From Sphingobacterium sp. UT-1RO-CII-1 (GTDB taxonomy: Bacteria; Bacteroidota; Bacteroidia; Sphingobacteriales; Sphingobacteriaceae), in NCBI RefSeq assembly GCF_026711005.1, contig NZ_JAPPVJ010000004.1, forward strand, positions 186,001 through 250,000: 64,000 nt of DNA, read 5' to 3'. The first letter of the stretch is position 1. Every line of letters begins with the position of its first letter. Shown piece after piece: positions 1 through 7,841 of this stretch. A program made the position numbers and the translations under genes. Under the pieces are notes generated by a model. That model had not been told where the DNA came from. It ran no database searches and saw nothing but the letters and a program-made list of their open reading frames with translations.

Positions 1-303
1 TATGCAAATTTTTTTATAGGTGCTGAGAACGATGCTGTGCGTTATCGAATTAATAATAGTGAATGGAAGGATATGGAGCGTGTTGAAATAGCTGATCCGC
101 AGTATACTAAAGACGTATTGGAGTTTGACGGCGCCTCTGCTTTTATTGCAGGTAAACGTCCGTCTGATCCTGTTAAATCTACTCATTTATGGAAGCTTAA
201 ACTACCTAAGTTAGAGCAAGGAAAGCAACATATTTCTATTCAAGCGGTTGATATGTTCGGACGAACACATACTACGGTTAAGGTTATTGACGTAGTCAAA
301 TAA
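1..303 (+). CDS. C-terminal end of a calcineurin-like metallophosphoesterase (partial)
   Basis: The frame is open from the first base of the window and stops at 301-303, so only about 100 C-terminal residues are present and the start lies upstream. The segment with STHLWKLKLP followed by AVDMFGRTHTT resembles, from memory, the C-terminal beta-rich domain (MetallophosC) that follows the phosphoesterase core in many Bacteroidota secreted calcineurin-like phosphoesterases. The catalytic metal-binding core is not visible, so activity cannot be judged. A hairpin terminator follows at 481-503. The family call is moderate; the reading frame is certain. Confidence 0.6.
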   Translation, partial: YANFFIGAENDAVRYRINNSEWKDMERVEIADPQYTKDVLEFDGASAFIAGKRPSDPVKSTHLWKLKLPKLEQGKQHISIQAVDMFGRTHTTVKVIDVVK

Positions 304-480
304 TGGCGACTTAAGGGATATACAAGAAACTATTTTATATTTAATATCAGCTTAACCCACAGCTAATAACTAATAGCCACTTTTGTGGTAGAGTAATTTT
401 GTTCGTAGTGTTAGATTAATGCAGGTCTGTTGTGAAACATGCCTATCAATTTTGTTTATCAAAGTAAGCAAAGAAAAAAG

Positions 481-503
481 GTCGCCGTATGGCGACTTTT
501 TTT
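481..503. terminator. Bidirectional hairpin terminator
   Basis: GTCGCC (481-486), loop GTAT, GGCGAC (491-496), followed by seven T on the plus strand. An A-rich run lies on the other side (474-479), so it can act in both directions, between the rightward phosphoesterase end and the leftward channel gene. The T run overlaps the channel's stop codon. Confidence 0.8.
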
Positions 504-1806
504 ATTTTTTATCATTCATGATGTTTCTTAAATCATCAGAAGCTGGTAGTTCAAACACTTCGAGGTGAAAGTGCTTAATAGCAGCAAATAGATGATCAAA
601 AATATTGGCCATTGCATTTTCGAAAAAGCCCCATTCTGTACTTTTGGTAAACATATAGAGTTCTAGTGGAAGACCATGCTCGGTCGGATCAAGTTGTCTA
701 ACCATTAACAAGCGATCTTGATGTATATCCGGATTATTCTGTGTGTAGCATGTAATATATGCTCTAAAGAGGCCTACATTGGTCATACGGCGCCCGTTGA
801 CCAATATTGAAGCATCAACTTGGCTCTCTGCATTAAATTTGTCAATTTCTGCTTGTCTTTTTTCGATAATAGGACGAAGAAGTTGTATTTTCTTTAATTC
901 ATTAATCTCCGATGTAGTGAGGTAGCGAATGGAAGATATTTTTATATTTATGGAGCGTTTGATTCGTCGTCCTCCAAATTGTTGCATGCCCCGGTAGTTT
1001 TTAAAAGAATCTGTCAGAAGTGTATGCGTAGGGATAGTAACAATTGTTTTATCAAAATTTTGAACTTTAACATTATTCAAATTAATCTGTAATACTGTAC
1101 CATCAGCACCATATTTCGTCATTTCAATCCAGTCGCCTACTCGAACAGAATCATTGGCAGAAACCTGAATACTGGCTACAAAACCTAATATGGTGTCTTT
1201 AAACACGAGCATGAGTATGGCGGACGCCGCACCTAAGGAAACCAAAAAACTCCATGGAGATGTTCCTGTAAAAATGGTGAAAATAATCATACTACATATA
1301 AAAATGAGTACTATTTGGACAACCTGTAGATAGCTGTCAAGAGGTTTGTCTGCAAAGCTGTTTTTGGTAGATAAGATATCTCGCACAGTCTTTAATAAAC
1401 TGTTTATTAAACGGTAAACAGAGATTAAAATTAAAATTGCTAGCGTTTTTGTAATAAAGGAAACTAGAACAGGAAACCCTAAAAATACTATTGGTAAAAA
1501 CTGTTGTGCAAGTATTAACGGAATGATGTGGCTTAGGTGAGTAAAAATGTTGTTTTTTATTAAAAAATCATCGTATTGATTCTCACTTTTCTTAATCAGA
1601 TTGATGAATAAGGATTTGAGCACTTTCTGAACGATATAGTCTATAAGTACTAGAATAATGATCGTTGCGCATAGTAGGATAATAGTATTTGTTATATGAG
1701 CAGAGGGCTCGCTAAGACCTACATTTTCAATTTTTTTTAAGGACCATTCGTAAATTAAGTGATTTCTGGCTGAGTCTAATGTAATAAAGTCTGATTGTTC
1801 TATCAT
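502..1806 (-). CDS. MscS-family mechanosensitive ion channel, YbdG-like
   Basis: 434 residues, close to E. coli YbdG (415). Such channels sit in the inner membrane and open on osmotic downshock to release solutes. Several hydrophobic helices fill residues about 40-200. The pore-lining helix and MscS beta domain follow, with the typical segments SLGAASAILMLVFKD and VGDWIEM and a Gly/Ala-rich pore helix. The long C-terminal part with LLMVRQLDPTEHGLPLELYMF-like text is typical of the YbdG branch rather than short MscS. The only early ATG is the one used. Its -7 promoter box lies four bases upstream, so the mRNA may be leaderless. The gene runs convergent with the phosphoesterase, sharing the terminator at 481-503. 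Confidence 0.88.
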   Translation of the reverse strand: MIEQSDFITLDSARNHLIYEWSLKKIENVGLSEPSAHITNTIILLCATIIILVLIDYIVQKVLKSLFINLIKKSENQYDDFLIKNNIFTHLSHIIPLILAQQFLPIVFLGFPVLVSFITKTLAILILISVYRLINSLLKTVRDILSTKNSFADKPLDSYLQVVQIVLIFICSMIIFTIFTGTSPWSFLVSLGAASAILMLVFKDTILGFVASIQVSANDSVRVGDWIEMTKYGADGTVLQINLNNVKVQNFDKTIVTIPTHTLLTDSFKNYRGMQQFGGRRIKRSINIKISSIRYLTTSEINELKKIQLLRPIIEKRQAEIDKFNAESQVDASILVNGRRMTNVGLFRAYITCYTQNNPDIHQDRLLMVRQLDPTEHGLPLELYMFTKSTEWGFFENAMANIFDHLFAAIKHFHLEVFELPASDDLRNIMNDKK

Positions 1807-1810
1807 ATTG

Positions 1811-1818
1811 CAAATATA
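1811..1818 (-). promoter_or_regulatory. -7 box of the mscS-like gene
   Basis: The minus strand reads TATATTTG, a perfect TAnnTTTG, followed by CAAT and the ATG at 1806. No clear -33 TTG is seen. The start of transcription expected about four bases after the G coincides with the start codon. Confidence 0.55.
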
Positions 1819-1904
1819 AGCAAAAGAAGAATGTCCCTAAAAGAGGTGTTTAGATTGCTTTGTATTTGGTCGGTTTTTTTGCAGTAAATAACTTATAACT
1901 CGTA

Positions 1905-3272
1905 TTAAACATTGAGCTTATTTTGATTGTGTTTGTGTTTAAAAAGTAGAGCGAATAGCATAGCGAGTATAAAGGTGTATATGGCAAATGAAAGCCATAT
2001 ATGATGCCAATCTTTTAATAAAACAACTTTGCTTAACAAACCATTTTCTAAAACCGCAACCTGTCTTTCTTGAAGGAAAGTTCTTAGAATTGGATTCGTA
2101 ACTTCTGTTTGTAAATAGTTTGCTAAATCTTCAATGACAGTAAAGTTGAGTGTGAAATACTTATCGATAGCCCAGCCTGAGATCAGACTACCAAAAATAG
2201 CACCGAAACCATTAGTCATCATCATAAAAAGCCCTTGTGCAGAGGATCTGGTCTCTGCATTAGTTGATGTCTCTACAAACAATGAACCAGAAATATTAAA
2301 GAAGTCAAAAGCCATACCATACATAATCCCTGATAAGACAATCATCCAAAGTCCTCCTATTGGATCGCTATAAGCTAATAGACCAAAGCGTAAAACCCAT
2401 GCAAACATAGATATTAGCATTACATTTTTTATACCAAATCTTTTTAGAAAGAAAGGAATAGCCAATATAAACAGTGTTTCTGAAATTTGAGAAATCGACA
2501 TGAAAATAGTAGAATGCTTAATTACAGCCGATCCACTATATTTTGGAAAAAATCGAAATTCATCTAGGAAAACATCTCCATAGGCATTTGTCAATTGTAA
2601 GGCTGCTCCTAAAAACATGGAAAAAATGAAAAATAAAGCCATTTTGTAACTTCCAAACAGTTTAAAAGCTTCAAGACCGAATGTATGGGCGAATGACTTC
2701 TTTTCTGGTTTTATATTCTTAGGAGGGCACTTGGGAAGTACAAAAGAAAACAAACTTAGACCTAGTGCTCCTATGCCTGCAATATAAAACTGAGAGGCGC
2801 TAGCTTTATTGCCGCTTAAGTTTACCAACCACATTGCAGCAATAAAGCCGATAGTTCCCCAAACACGGATTGGAGGGAAGGCCTTGACTAAATCGTATTG
2901 TCCCGTAGTGAGTGCATTGTAAGAAATGGCATTAGAAAGAGCTAAAGTCGGCATATAAAAGCACATGGCAAGAAGCATTACATAGAAAAACTCTTTCGGA
3001 TCGTTGATTTGCGGGATGTAGAAAAGTGTCCCTGCATATAATAGATGCAATAGCCCGTATAATTTCTCTGCGTTTACCCATCGGTCGGCTATAATGCCCA
3101 TCACCGTGGGCATAAATAAAGAAGCAATCCCCATTGTCGCAAAAATGGCCCCGAATTGAGTGCCATCCCATTGTTTTGTCCCAAACCAGTAAATTCCAAT
3201 AGTAATTAACCAAGCTCCCCAGACAAAGAACTGGAAAAAGCTCATAACTGTTAGTCTTAACTTGATGGACAT
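1905..3272 (-). CDS. NupG-like nucleoside:H+ symporter (MFS)
   Basis: 455 residues with about 12 hydrophobic helices. The N-terminus MSFFQFFVWGAWLITIG followed by a FMPTVMGIIADRW segment is characteristic of the nucleoside:H+ symporter branch of the major facilitator superfamily (E. coli NupG, XapB; about 418 residues). Expected role: import of nucleosides, or a related sugar or nucleotide precursor, across the inner membrane. There is an extra loop of roughly 40 residues before the last helix (around residues 385-425). It is transcribed leftward as a single gene with about 100 bases to each neighbour. The substrate is inferred from the family only. Confidence 0.82.
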   Translation of the reverse strand: MSIKLRLTVMSFFQFFVWGAWLITIGIYWFGTKQWDGTQFGAIFATMGIASLFMPTVMGIIADRWVNAEKLYGLLHLLYAGTLFYIPQINDPKEFFYVMLLAMCFYMPTLALSNAISYNALTTGQYDLVKAFPPIRVWGTIGFIAAMWLVNLSGNKASASQFYIAGIGALGLSLFSFVLPKCPPKNIKPEKKSFAHTFGLEAFKLFGSYKMALFFIFSMFLGAALQLTNAYGDVFLDEFRFFPKYSGSAVIKHSTIFMSISQISETLFILAIPFFLKRFGIKNVMLISMFAWVLRFGLLAYSDPIGGLWMIVLSGIMYGMAFDFFNISGSLFVETSTNAETRSSAQGLFMMMTNGFGAIFGSLISGWAIDKYFTLNFTVIEDLANYLQTEVTNPILRTFLQERQVAVLENGLLSKVVLLKDWHHIWLSFAIYTFILAMLFALLFKHKHNQNKLNV

Positions 3273-3375
3273 GCTGTGGATCTTATGTTTATATACATTT
3301 AGCTGCTTTTTCTATGATTATTTATGGGAATTCGTTTTATTAATAATCAGTTTTCTTATTGAAGCGCACAGTGTT

Positions 3376-4002
3376 CTATGATTTTCTACGTTCTATTTCG
3401 TCTCTTATTTTTGCGGCACTTTCATATTGCTCGGCCTGAATGGCTTTATTGAGGTTCTCTTCTAGCTGCTTATCGGATAAATTGGAATAGGGAGAACTTT
3501 TTACTTTGTCTTTTTTTTGTTTAGGTTCTTTGCTAAGCGTATTCTCTTTCTTTTGTACATTTTCGATGTTTTCTAGGAAAGCAAAATCGTTGCTTTCTAT
3601 AATAATACCTGCGGCATCCATAATAAAATCGTAGGTATAGATCGGTGCCCCAAAACGAACAGCTAAAGCAACGGCGTCGGAGGTTCTTGAATCTAATTCT
3701 ACATCTTTATCGCCAGTATTCCATGCTGTTTTTGCAAAAAAAATGCCATCAATGAGATTGTAAATAAGAACTTCCTCCATCTTAATTTCAAATTCGTCGG
3801 CGAATGTTTTAAAAAGATCGTGTGTTAGCGGACGACTAGGTTGCATTTTCTCGATTTCAACAGCGATAGCTTGAGCTTCGAAACCGCCAATTATAATAGG
3901 GAGTCTGCGATTTCCGCCTACTTCACCAAGCACCAAAGCATATGCACCCGATTGTGTCTGACTATACGATAACCCAACTATATCCAATTTTATTTTCTTC
4001 AT
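3376..4002 (-). CDS. Bifunctional nuclease family protein (DUF151 plus UVR motif)
   Basis: 208 residues from the preferred ATG at 4002. An in-frame ATG at 4047 would add 15 atypical residues and would lie upstream of a -7-like box (CATATTTG, minus strand 4031-4024), so I reject it. Residues 1-135 form the DUF151/BFN domain: MKKIKLDIVGLSYS, then VGGNRRLPIIIGGFEA and the SRTSDAVALAVRF helix. Characterised BFN-domain proteins have DNase/RNase activity. A lysine-rich linker leads to a C-terminal UVR (UvrB/UvrC interaction) motif ending in YESAAKIRDEIERRK. This two-domain layout is usual in Bacteroidota. The physiological role is poorly known. Confidence 0.85.
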   Translation of the reverse strand: MKKIKLDIVGLSYSQTQSGAYALVLGEVGGNRRLPIIIGGFEAQAIAVEIEKMQPSRPLTHDLFKTFADEFEIKMEEVLIYNLIDGIFFAKTAWNTGDKDVELDSRTSDAVALAVRFGAPIYTYDFIMDAAGIIIESNDFAFLENIENVQKKENTLSKEPKQKKDKVKSSPYSNLSDKQLEENLNKAIQAEQYESAAKIRDEIERRKS

Positions 4003-4050
4003 TCTTAAAGCCTTACAATACTGCAAATATGTAAATATTCGAGACAAAAT

Positions 4051-4087
4051 AAAAATGGCTGAACATAATTTATTGATGTTCAGCCAT
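4051..4087 (-). terminator. Terminator of the etfB-etfA operon
   Basis: Perfect 12-bp inverted repeat, ATGGCTGAACAT (4055-4066) and ATGTTCAGCCAT (4076-4087), with a 9-base loop. On the minus strand the stem is followed by TTTTATTTT, so it ends leftward transcription after etfA. Confidence 0.85.
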
Positions 4088-4110
4088 TTGAATTATCCCC
4101 TTATTGTTGT

Positions 4111-5085
4111 TTAGTTACTTTTATAACGTTTAAGTGCCTCAATTAACTGAGGAACTATTTCGAAAGCATCTCCTACAATGCCATAATCGGCTACTTTGAA
4201 AAAAGGAGCTTCCGGATCTTTATTGATAACTACTATTGTTTTTGAGGAACTTACGCCTGCTAAGTGTTGGATGGCTCCCGAAATTCCGATAGCAATGTAT
4301 AGGTTAGGACTAACCGCTAAACCTGTTTGTCCCACGTGCTCTTCATGTGGACGCCAACCTGCATCTGAGACTGGCTTTGAACATGCGGTTGCTGCACCTA
4401 AAACATCGGCTAACTCCTCAACTAATCCCCAATGCTCTGGACCTTTCATACCTCTACCGGCTGATACAACTATGTCGGCTTCAGGTAAGGACACCTTATC
4501 TGTTGCTCTAACAATTTCCTTAATAATGGTTGAGAAATCACTTTGCTCTATTTTGGGTGTATAGTTCTCAATTTGTATATCACTAGGTGATTCACTCGGT
4601 TCATAAGCATTTGGAGCTAAGGAAATGACTTTTAATGGAGAAAGTAAATCGATAGTAGCAATAGCTTTACTTGAAAATACAGTCTTTTTAATTTTCCAAG
4701 TCTCTCCTTCTATAATGGGTAAAGAAGTGGCAGCATCTGCTAGTCCTGCGTTTAACTTTGTTGCTACTCTTGGAGCTAAACCTTTTCCACTGAAAGAGTT
4801 GGATAAGATAATTGTTGATGCGCCGGTGCTTTTAGCTATATCTGCGATAATGGATGCATATGCTTGATTAACAAAGTTTTTTAGTTGTTCTTGCTGAACA
4901 TTGATGATTTTTGAAGCGCCATATTTGCCAGCTTTTTCCAATTCAGTGTTCTCAACATTCCCTATACTAAGAGCATAGACTTCTTGCTGCAAGGTGTCAG
5001 CAATCGCTTTTGCATATGAAAGAGCTTCAAAGCCTGATTTTTTGAAGTTTCCTTCTACGTTTTCAATATATACTAAGATTGACAT
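4111..5085 (-). CDS. etfA: Electron transfer flavoprotein alpha subunit
   Basis: 324 residues, the normal length. EtfA binds FAD and, with EtfB, carries electrons from acyl-CoA and related dehydrogenases to ETF:quinone oxidoreductase in the cytosol and at the inner membrane. The C-terminal FAD domain is clear: VVSAGRGMKGPEHWG, ATACSKPVSDAGW, HVGQTGLAVSPNLYIAIGISG, then INKDPEAPFFKVADYGIVGD. The N-terminal half is the nucleotide-binding-like domain shared with EtfB. It lies 24 bases downstream of etfB and is followed by a strong terminator, so the two form a bicistronic operon. Confidence 0.97.
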   Translation of the reverse strand: MSILVYIENVEGNFKKSGFEALSYAKAIADTLQQEVYALSIGNVENTELEKAGKYGASKIINVQQEQLKNFVNQAYASIIADIAKSTGASTIILSNSFSGKGLAPRVATKLNAGLADAATSLPIIEGETWKIKKTVFSSKAIATIDLLSPLKVISLAPNAYEPSESPSDIQIENYTPKIEQSDFSTIIKEIVRATDKVSLPEADIVVSAGRGMKGPEHWGLVEELADVLGAATACSKPVSDAGWRPHEEHVGQTGLAVSPNLYIAIGISGAIQHLAGVSSSKTIVVINKDPEAPFFKVADYGIVGDAFEIVPQLIEALKRYKSN

Positions 5086-5109
5086 AAAATTCGTGTTTAC
5101 TTTAAGGTT

Positions 5110-5847
5110 TTAAATAACTTTTGCTTCCGTGTGTAAGAGCTCAACCAATTTGTTGATATTATCTTTGTCAATAAGTGTAACTGCCCCTCTCGGTGTCGGA
5201 GTTTCATAGTTGCTGATTGTAGATAATGCAGGTACATCAACGGCGGGTAATACAGTCAAGGGTTTTGACCGTGCTCCCATAATGCCACGCATATTTGGTA
5301 TTTTTACTTCTGCAACACCTTCTGCAGTACCTATCACAACGGGAAGATTTACAGTCAATACTTCCTTACCACCTTCTATTTCTCGGTCAATAGTAGCTTC
5401 GTTACCATTTATTTCAATTCTTTTAGCAATAGAAACGGAAGGGATCTGTAAAAGTTCAGCGATATAAGCTTGTACTTGTGCTCCGTTATAATCAATTGAT
5501 TCTCTTCCTGTAAGAATAAGGTCGAAGTTTTCAGTTTTAGCATAAGTAGCTATTTGATTGGCTACAAACCAAGCATCTCTTGGTGGAGCATCTATACGTA
5601 CAGCTTGATCAGCACCTACCGCTAAAGCTTTTCTTATAGTTGGTTCGGATGCGACGTCACCTACGTGAATAACTGTTACATTAGCCTTTCCCCCATCTGC
5701 TAGTTCGACAGCTTTGGAAAGAGCGAGTTCGTCATAAGGATTAATAATATACTGTATACCATTACTGTTAAAGGCAGTATTATTATCTGTGAAAGTTATT
5801 TTTGAAGTCGTGTCCGGCACGTTACTGATGCATACTAGTATTTTCAT
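5110..5847 (-). CDS. etfB: Electron transfer flavoprotein beta subunit
   Basis: 245 residues with the full EtfB pattern: MKILVCISNVPDT at the start, INPYDELALSKAVEL, the AMP-binding region VGADQAVRIDA, LILTGRESIDYNGAQVQAY and a C-terminal IPNMRGIMGARSKPL. EtfB holds AMP and forms the heterodimer with EtfA encoded next. The gene is first in a two-gene leftward operon. A one-mismatch -7 box (TGAGTTTG, 5878-5871 on the minus strand) gives a leader of about 20 bases. Confidence 0.97.
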   Translation of the reverse strand: MKILVCISNVPDTTSKITFTDNNTAFNSNGIQYIINPYDELALSKAVELADGGKANVTVIHVGDVASEPTIRKALAVGADQAVRIDAPPRDAWFVANQIATYAKTENFDLILTGRESIDYNGAQVQAYIAELLQIPSVSIAKRIEINGNEATIDREIEGGKEVLTVNLPVVIGTAEGVAEVKIPNMRGIMGARSKPLTVLPAVDVPALSTISNYETPTPRGAVTLIDKDNINKLVELLHTEAKVI

Positions 5848-6337
5848 ATGTGTATAATTTATTTCTTAAGCAAACTCATGAATATTTTACATTTTAAATA
5901 TGAACCCACAAGTTCTTTTTTTCTTGAGCTTTAAAGCTCGGTTTAATTTTAATGGTTCGCTACTATAACGTCTTGTACACAAACCTATGCTTTTTATTAT
6001 ATAAAAACAATATGCTTTATGGAATATTCAGGCTTCCATAAATCATTCCTATTTTACATTAAGTTTAAAAAAAACTGTTTTTTATAATGTATATATGCGT
6101 TTATTTTATTGTTTACTTGTTTTTATTTGAATTTATTTAATTTTTTAACCATTGGTGTAACGTCAATGATTTGTCATATTATTATGCTGGCATAGTATTT
6201 TATTTGTAGCTATAACTAATAATCTATAAAATTCACCTCGTAATTTTTCTAGGGATAAATAAAGGAAAGTGCGTATTGGTTTTCGTATTTTTGCGTATAC
6301 TTTACAAGGAATAATTTTTTACATAATTAAATATATA
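5848..6337. other. Intergenic region between etfB and the TPR gene
   Basis: About 490 bases of very AT-rich sequence with no convincing gene. It holds the leftward etfB promoter area, a 14-bp perfect palindrome GAGCTTTAAAGCTC (5926-5939) of unknown role, and the rightward -7 box at 6286-6293. I see nothing else. Confidence 0.5.
6286..6293 (+). promoter_or_regulatory. -7 box of the TPR-protein gene
   Basis: TATTTTTG matches TAnnTTTG. Transcription would begin near 6297, which supports the ATG at 6338 as the start, because an upstream in-frame start at 6269 would not be on the transcript. Confidence 0.5.
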
Positions 6338-6673
6338 ATGACTGCACGATTGAGCGAACTTTTAAATTTTTTAAGTGAAAGCCCAAATGATCCATTTTTA
6401 AAGTATGCCATTACCATGGAGTATCAAAAAATGGGAGAGGATGAGAAGGTTAGAGAGGGATTTGAGGAACTCGTTAAGTTACATGCTGATTATGTAGGAA
6501 CTTATTATCATTACGCTAAATTTCTAGATATGAAGGGGCAGCGTGAAGAGGCGTTAGCTATGTATCAAAAAGGAATGGATGTAGCTCAACGGGTCAAAAA
6601 TAGACATGCATATGGTGAATTGCTAGCAGCTTATAACCTTGCTGTTGGTATAGATGATGAAGATTGGGACTAA
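6338..6673 (+). CDS. Small tetratricopeptide-repeat protein
   Basis: 111 residues from the ATG at 6338. An in-frame start at 6269 adds 23 hydrophobic, atypical residues and precedes the -7 box, so the shorter form is preferred. The protein is all helical with two to three TPR-like units: DPFLKYAITMEYQKMGEDEK, then YHYAKFLDMKGQREEALAMY, and a third partial one. It lacks a signal peptide, so it is probably cytosolic and mediates protein contacts. Proteins of this type are common and uncharacterised in Sphingobacteriaceae. It is monocistronic, and no partner can be inferred from its neighbours. Confidence 0.75.
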   Translation: MTARLSELLNFLSESPNDPFLKYAITMEYQKMGEDEKVREGFEELVKLHADYVGTYYHYAKFLDMKGQREEALAMYQKGMDVAQRVKNRHAYGELLAAYNLAVGIDDEDWD

Positions 6674-6825
6674 AAGTATCATTTTGAAGTATTAAACCTT
6701 ATCTTGTTAATATATAATTGATTTATAAACGATTCCTCGTTAGGAGGGTGTGAATATAGTGGGGGTACATTTTCCTGCATTGAATTAATGTGAAAGAATA
6801 GGTTGCGGTATATATAGTTAGGTTC

Positions 6826-7704
6826 TTATATTGTTAAAAATTCTGATCTGTATTCCCGTGGGGTTTTTCCTTTGTTTTTTTTAAATAATTTATTGAAGTT
6901 ATTTACAGAAGGAAAACCACTTTCAAAACTAACTCTTTCAATAGTAATAGTTTCTTTCTTTAGAAGTCTACAAGCATAGTCAATCCTTATTTCGGTTAGA
7001 AAGTCGGAGTACGATTTATTGGTTCTTGATTTAAAATATCGGCTAAAAGAAGTGTTTGTCATATGAGCAAGTTCTGCAACATCTCCTATGTGTATTTTTT
7101 TATTGAAATTTTTCATCGTGTATTCAAAAATTGTATTTAGTCTAGAAGCTTCGCACTCTGTGCTAAAAACTGCAGTGCTTGCCTCTTTAATAAACGATAT
7201 TTCTTTTGATGTGGATATAAGGTGCAATATTTTGAGGAGACACAAAATACCGTCAAACTCCTTGTGGTTGAGAAGTTCAAGCATCAGTTTCTGTACTTTC
7301 TTTTTAGTTTCACCTTTTATTTCAACTCCTTTAACGGAACTTGATAGAAGATTTTTTATTTTCTTGAATTCTGTTTTTGTATTTAAATTCCCTCCGAAAA
7401 TATCTGCAGAAAAATAAATCACTATTACCTTAGTATTTAACTGACTGTTTTTATTGAAATATATACTGTTACTTTTCCATACATGAGGGATATTTGCTCC
7501 TAATAATGTCACTTCATCTTCCTCAAAAGATTTAACATTATTACCTATAAACCTTTTTCCTTCGCCTTGTACAACATAAGATATTTGATAATCTGGATGT
7601 TGATGGAAGGTAGGGTCGAAGTAGGCTTCTACAATTTCTTTAATGATAAAAGACTTATCATTAGGAAGTAAAGATTTTGGTATAATTTTCTTTTTTAGCA
7701 TCAT
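6826..7704 (-). CDS. AraC-family transcriptional regulator
   Basis: 292 residues: an N-terminal cupin-like sensing domain (about 20-120, with the HQHPDYQISYVVQGEGKRFI segment) and a C-terminal AraC double helix-turn-helix (about 195-288, with IGDVAELAHMTNTSFSRYFK and VSFESGFPSVNNFNKLFK). Family members bind DNA as activators after sensing a small ligand, often a sugar. It diverges from the catabolic gene cluster starting at 7842, sharing the 137-base gap 7705-7841, so it is the best candidate regulator of the locus to its right. The target and ligand are inferred from position only. Confidence 0.9.
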   Translation of the reverse strand: MMLKKKIIPKSLLPNDKSFIIKEIVEAYFDPTFHQHPDYQISYVVQGEGKRFIGNNVKSFEEDEVTLLGANIPHVWKSNSIYFNKNSQLNTKVIVIYFSADIFGGNLNTKTEFKKIKNLLSSSVKGVEIKGETKKKVQKLMLELLNHKEFDGILCLLKILHLISTSKEISFIKEASTAVFSTECEASRLNTIFEYTMKNFNKKIHIGDVAELAHMTNTSFSRYFKSRTNKSYSDFLTEIRIDYACRLLKKETITIERVSFESGFPSVNNFNKLFKKNKGKTPREYRSEFLTI

Positions 7705-7841
7705 AATGTCTCTATTGGAATGTGAATATATGTAAAAATGATATAAAACATCTTTTTTCAGATAAAATAATGAGGCTTTAATATTTTATTTGCAATTACC
7801 TTTGTTATGTTGTTATGATATTTAATGTAAACCTATCATTT

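Noticed and set aside
4196..4564. 122-codon open frame on the plus strand, antisense to etfA
   Set aside because: It mirrors a strongly conserved gene and its product has no recognisable domain or signal; an artefact of codon composition.
5848..6337. Possible RNA gene in the long AT-rich gap
   Set aside because: No tRNA-like arms, no long GC-rich stems; only a short palindrome and promoter-like boxes.
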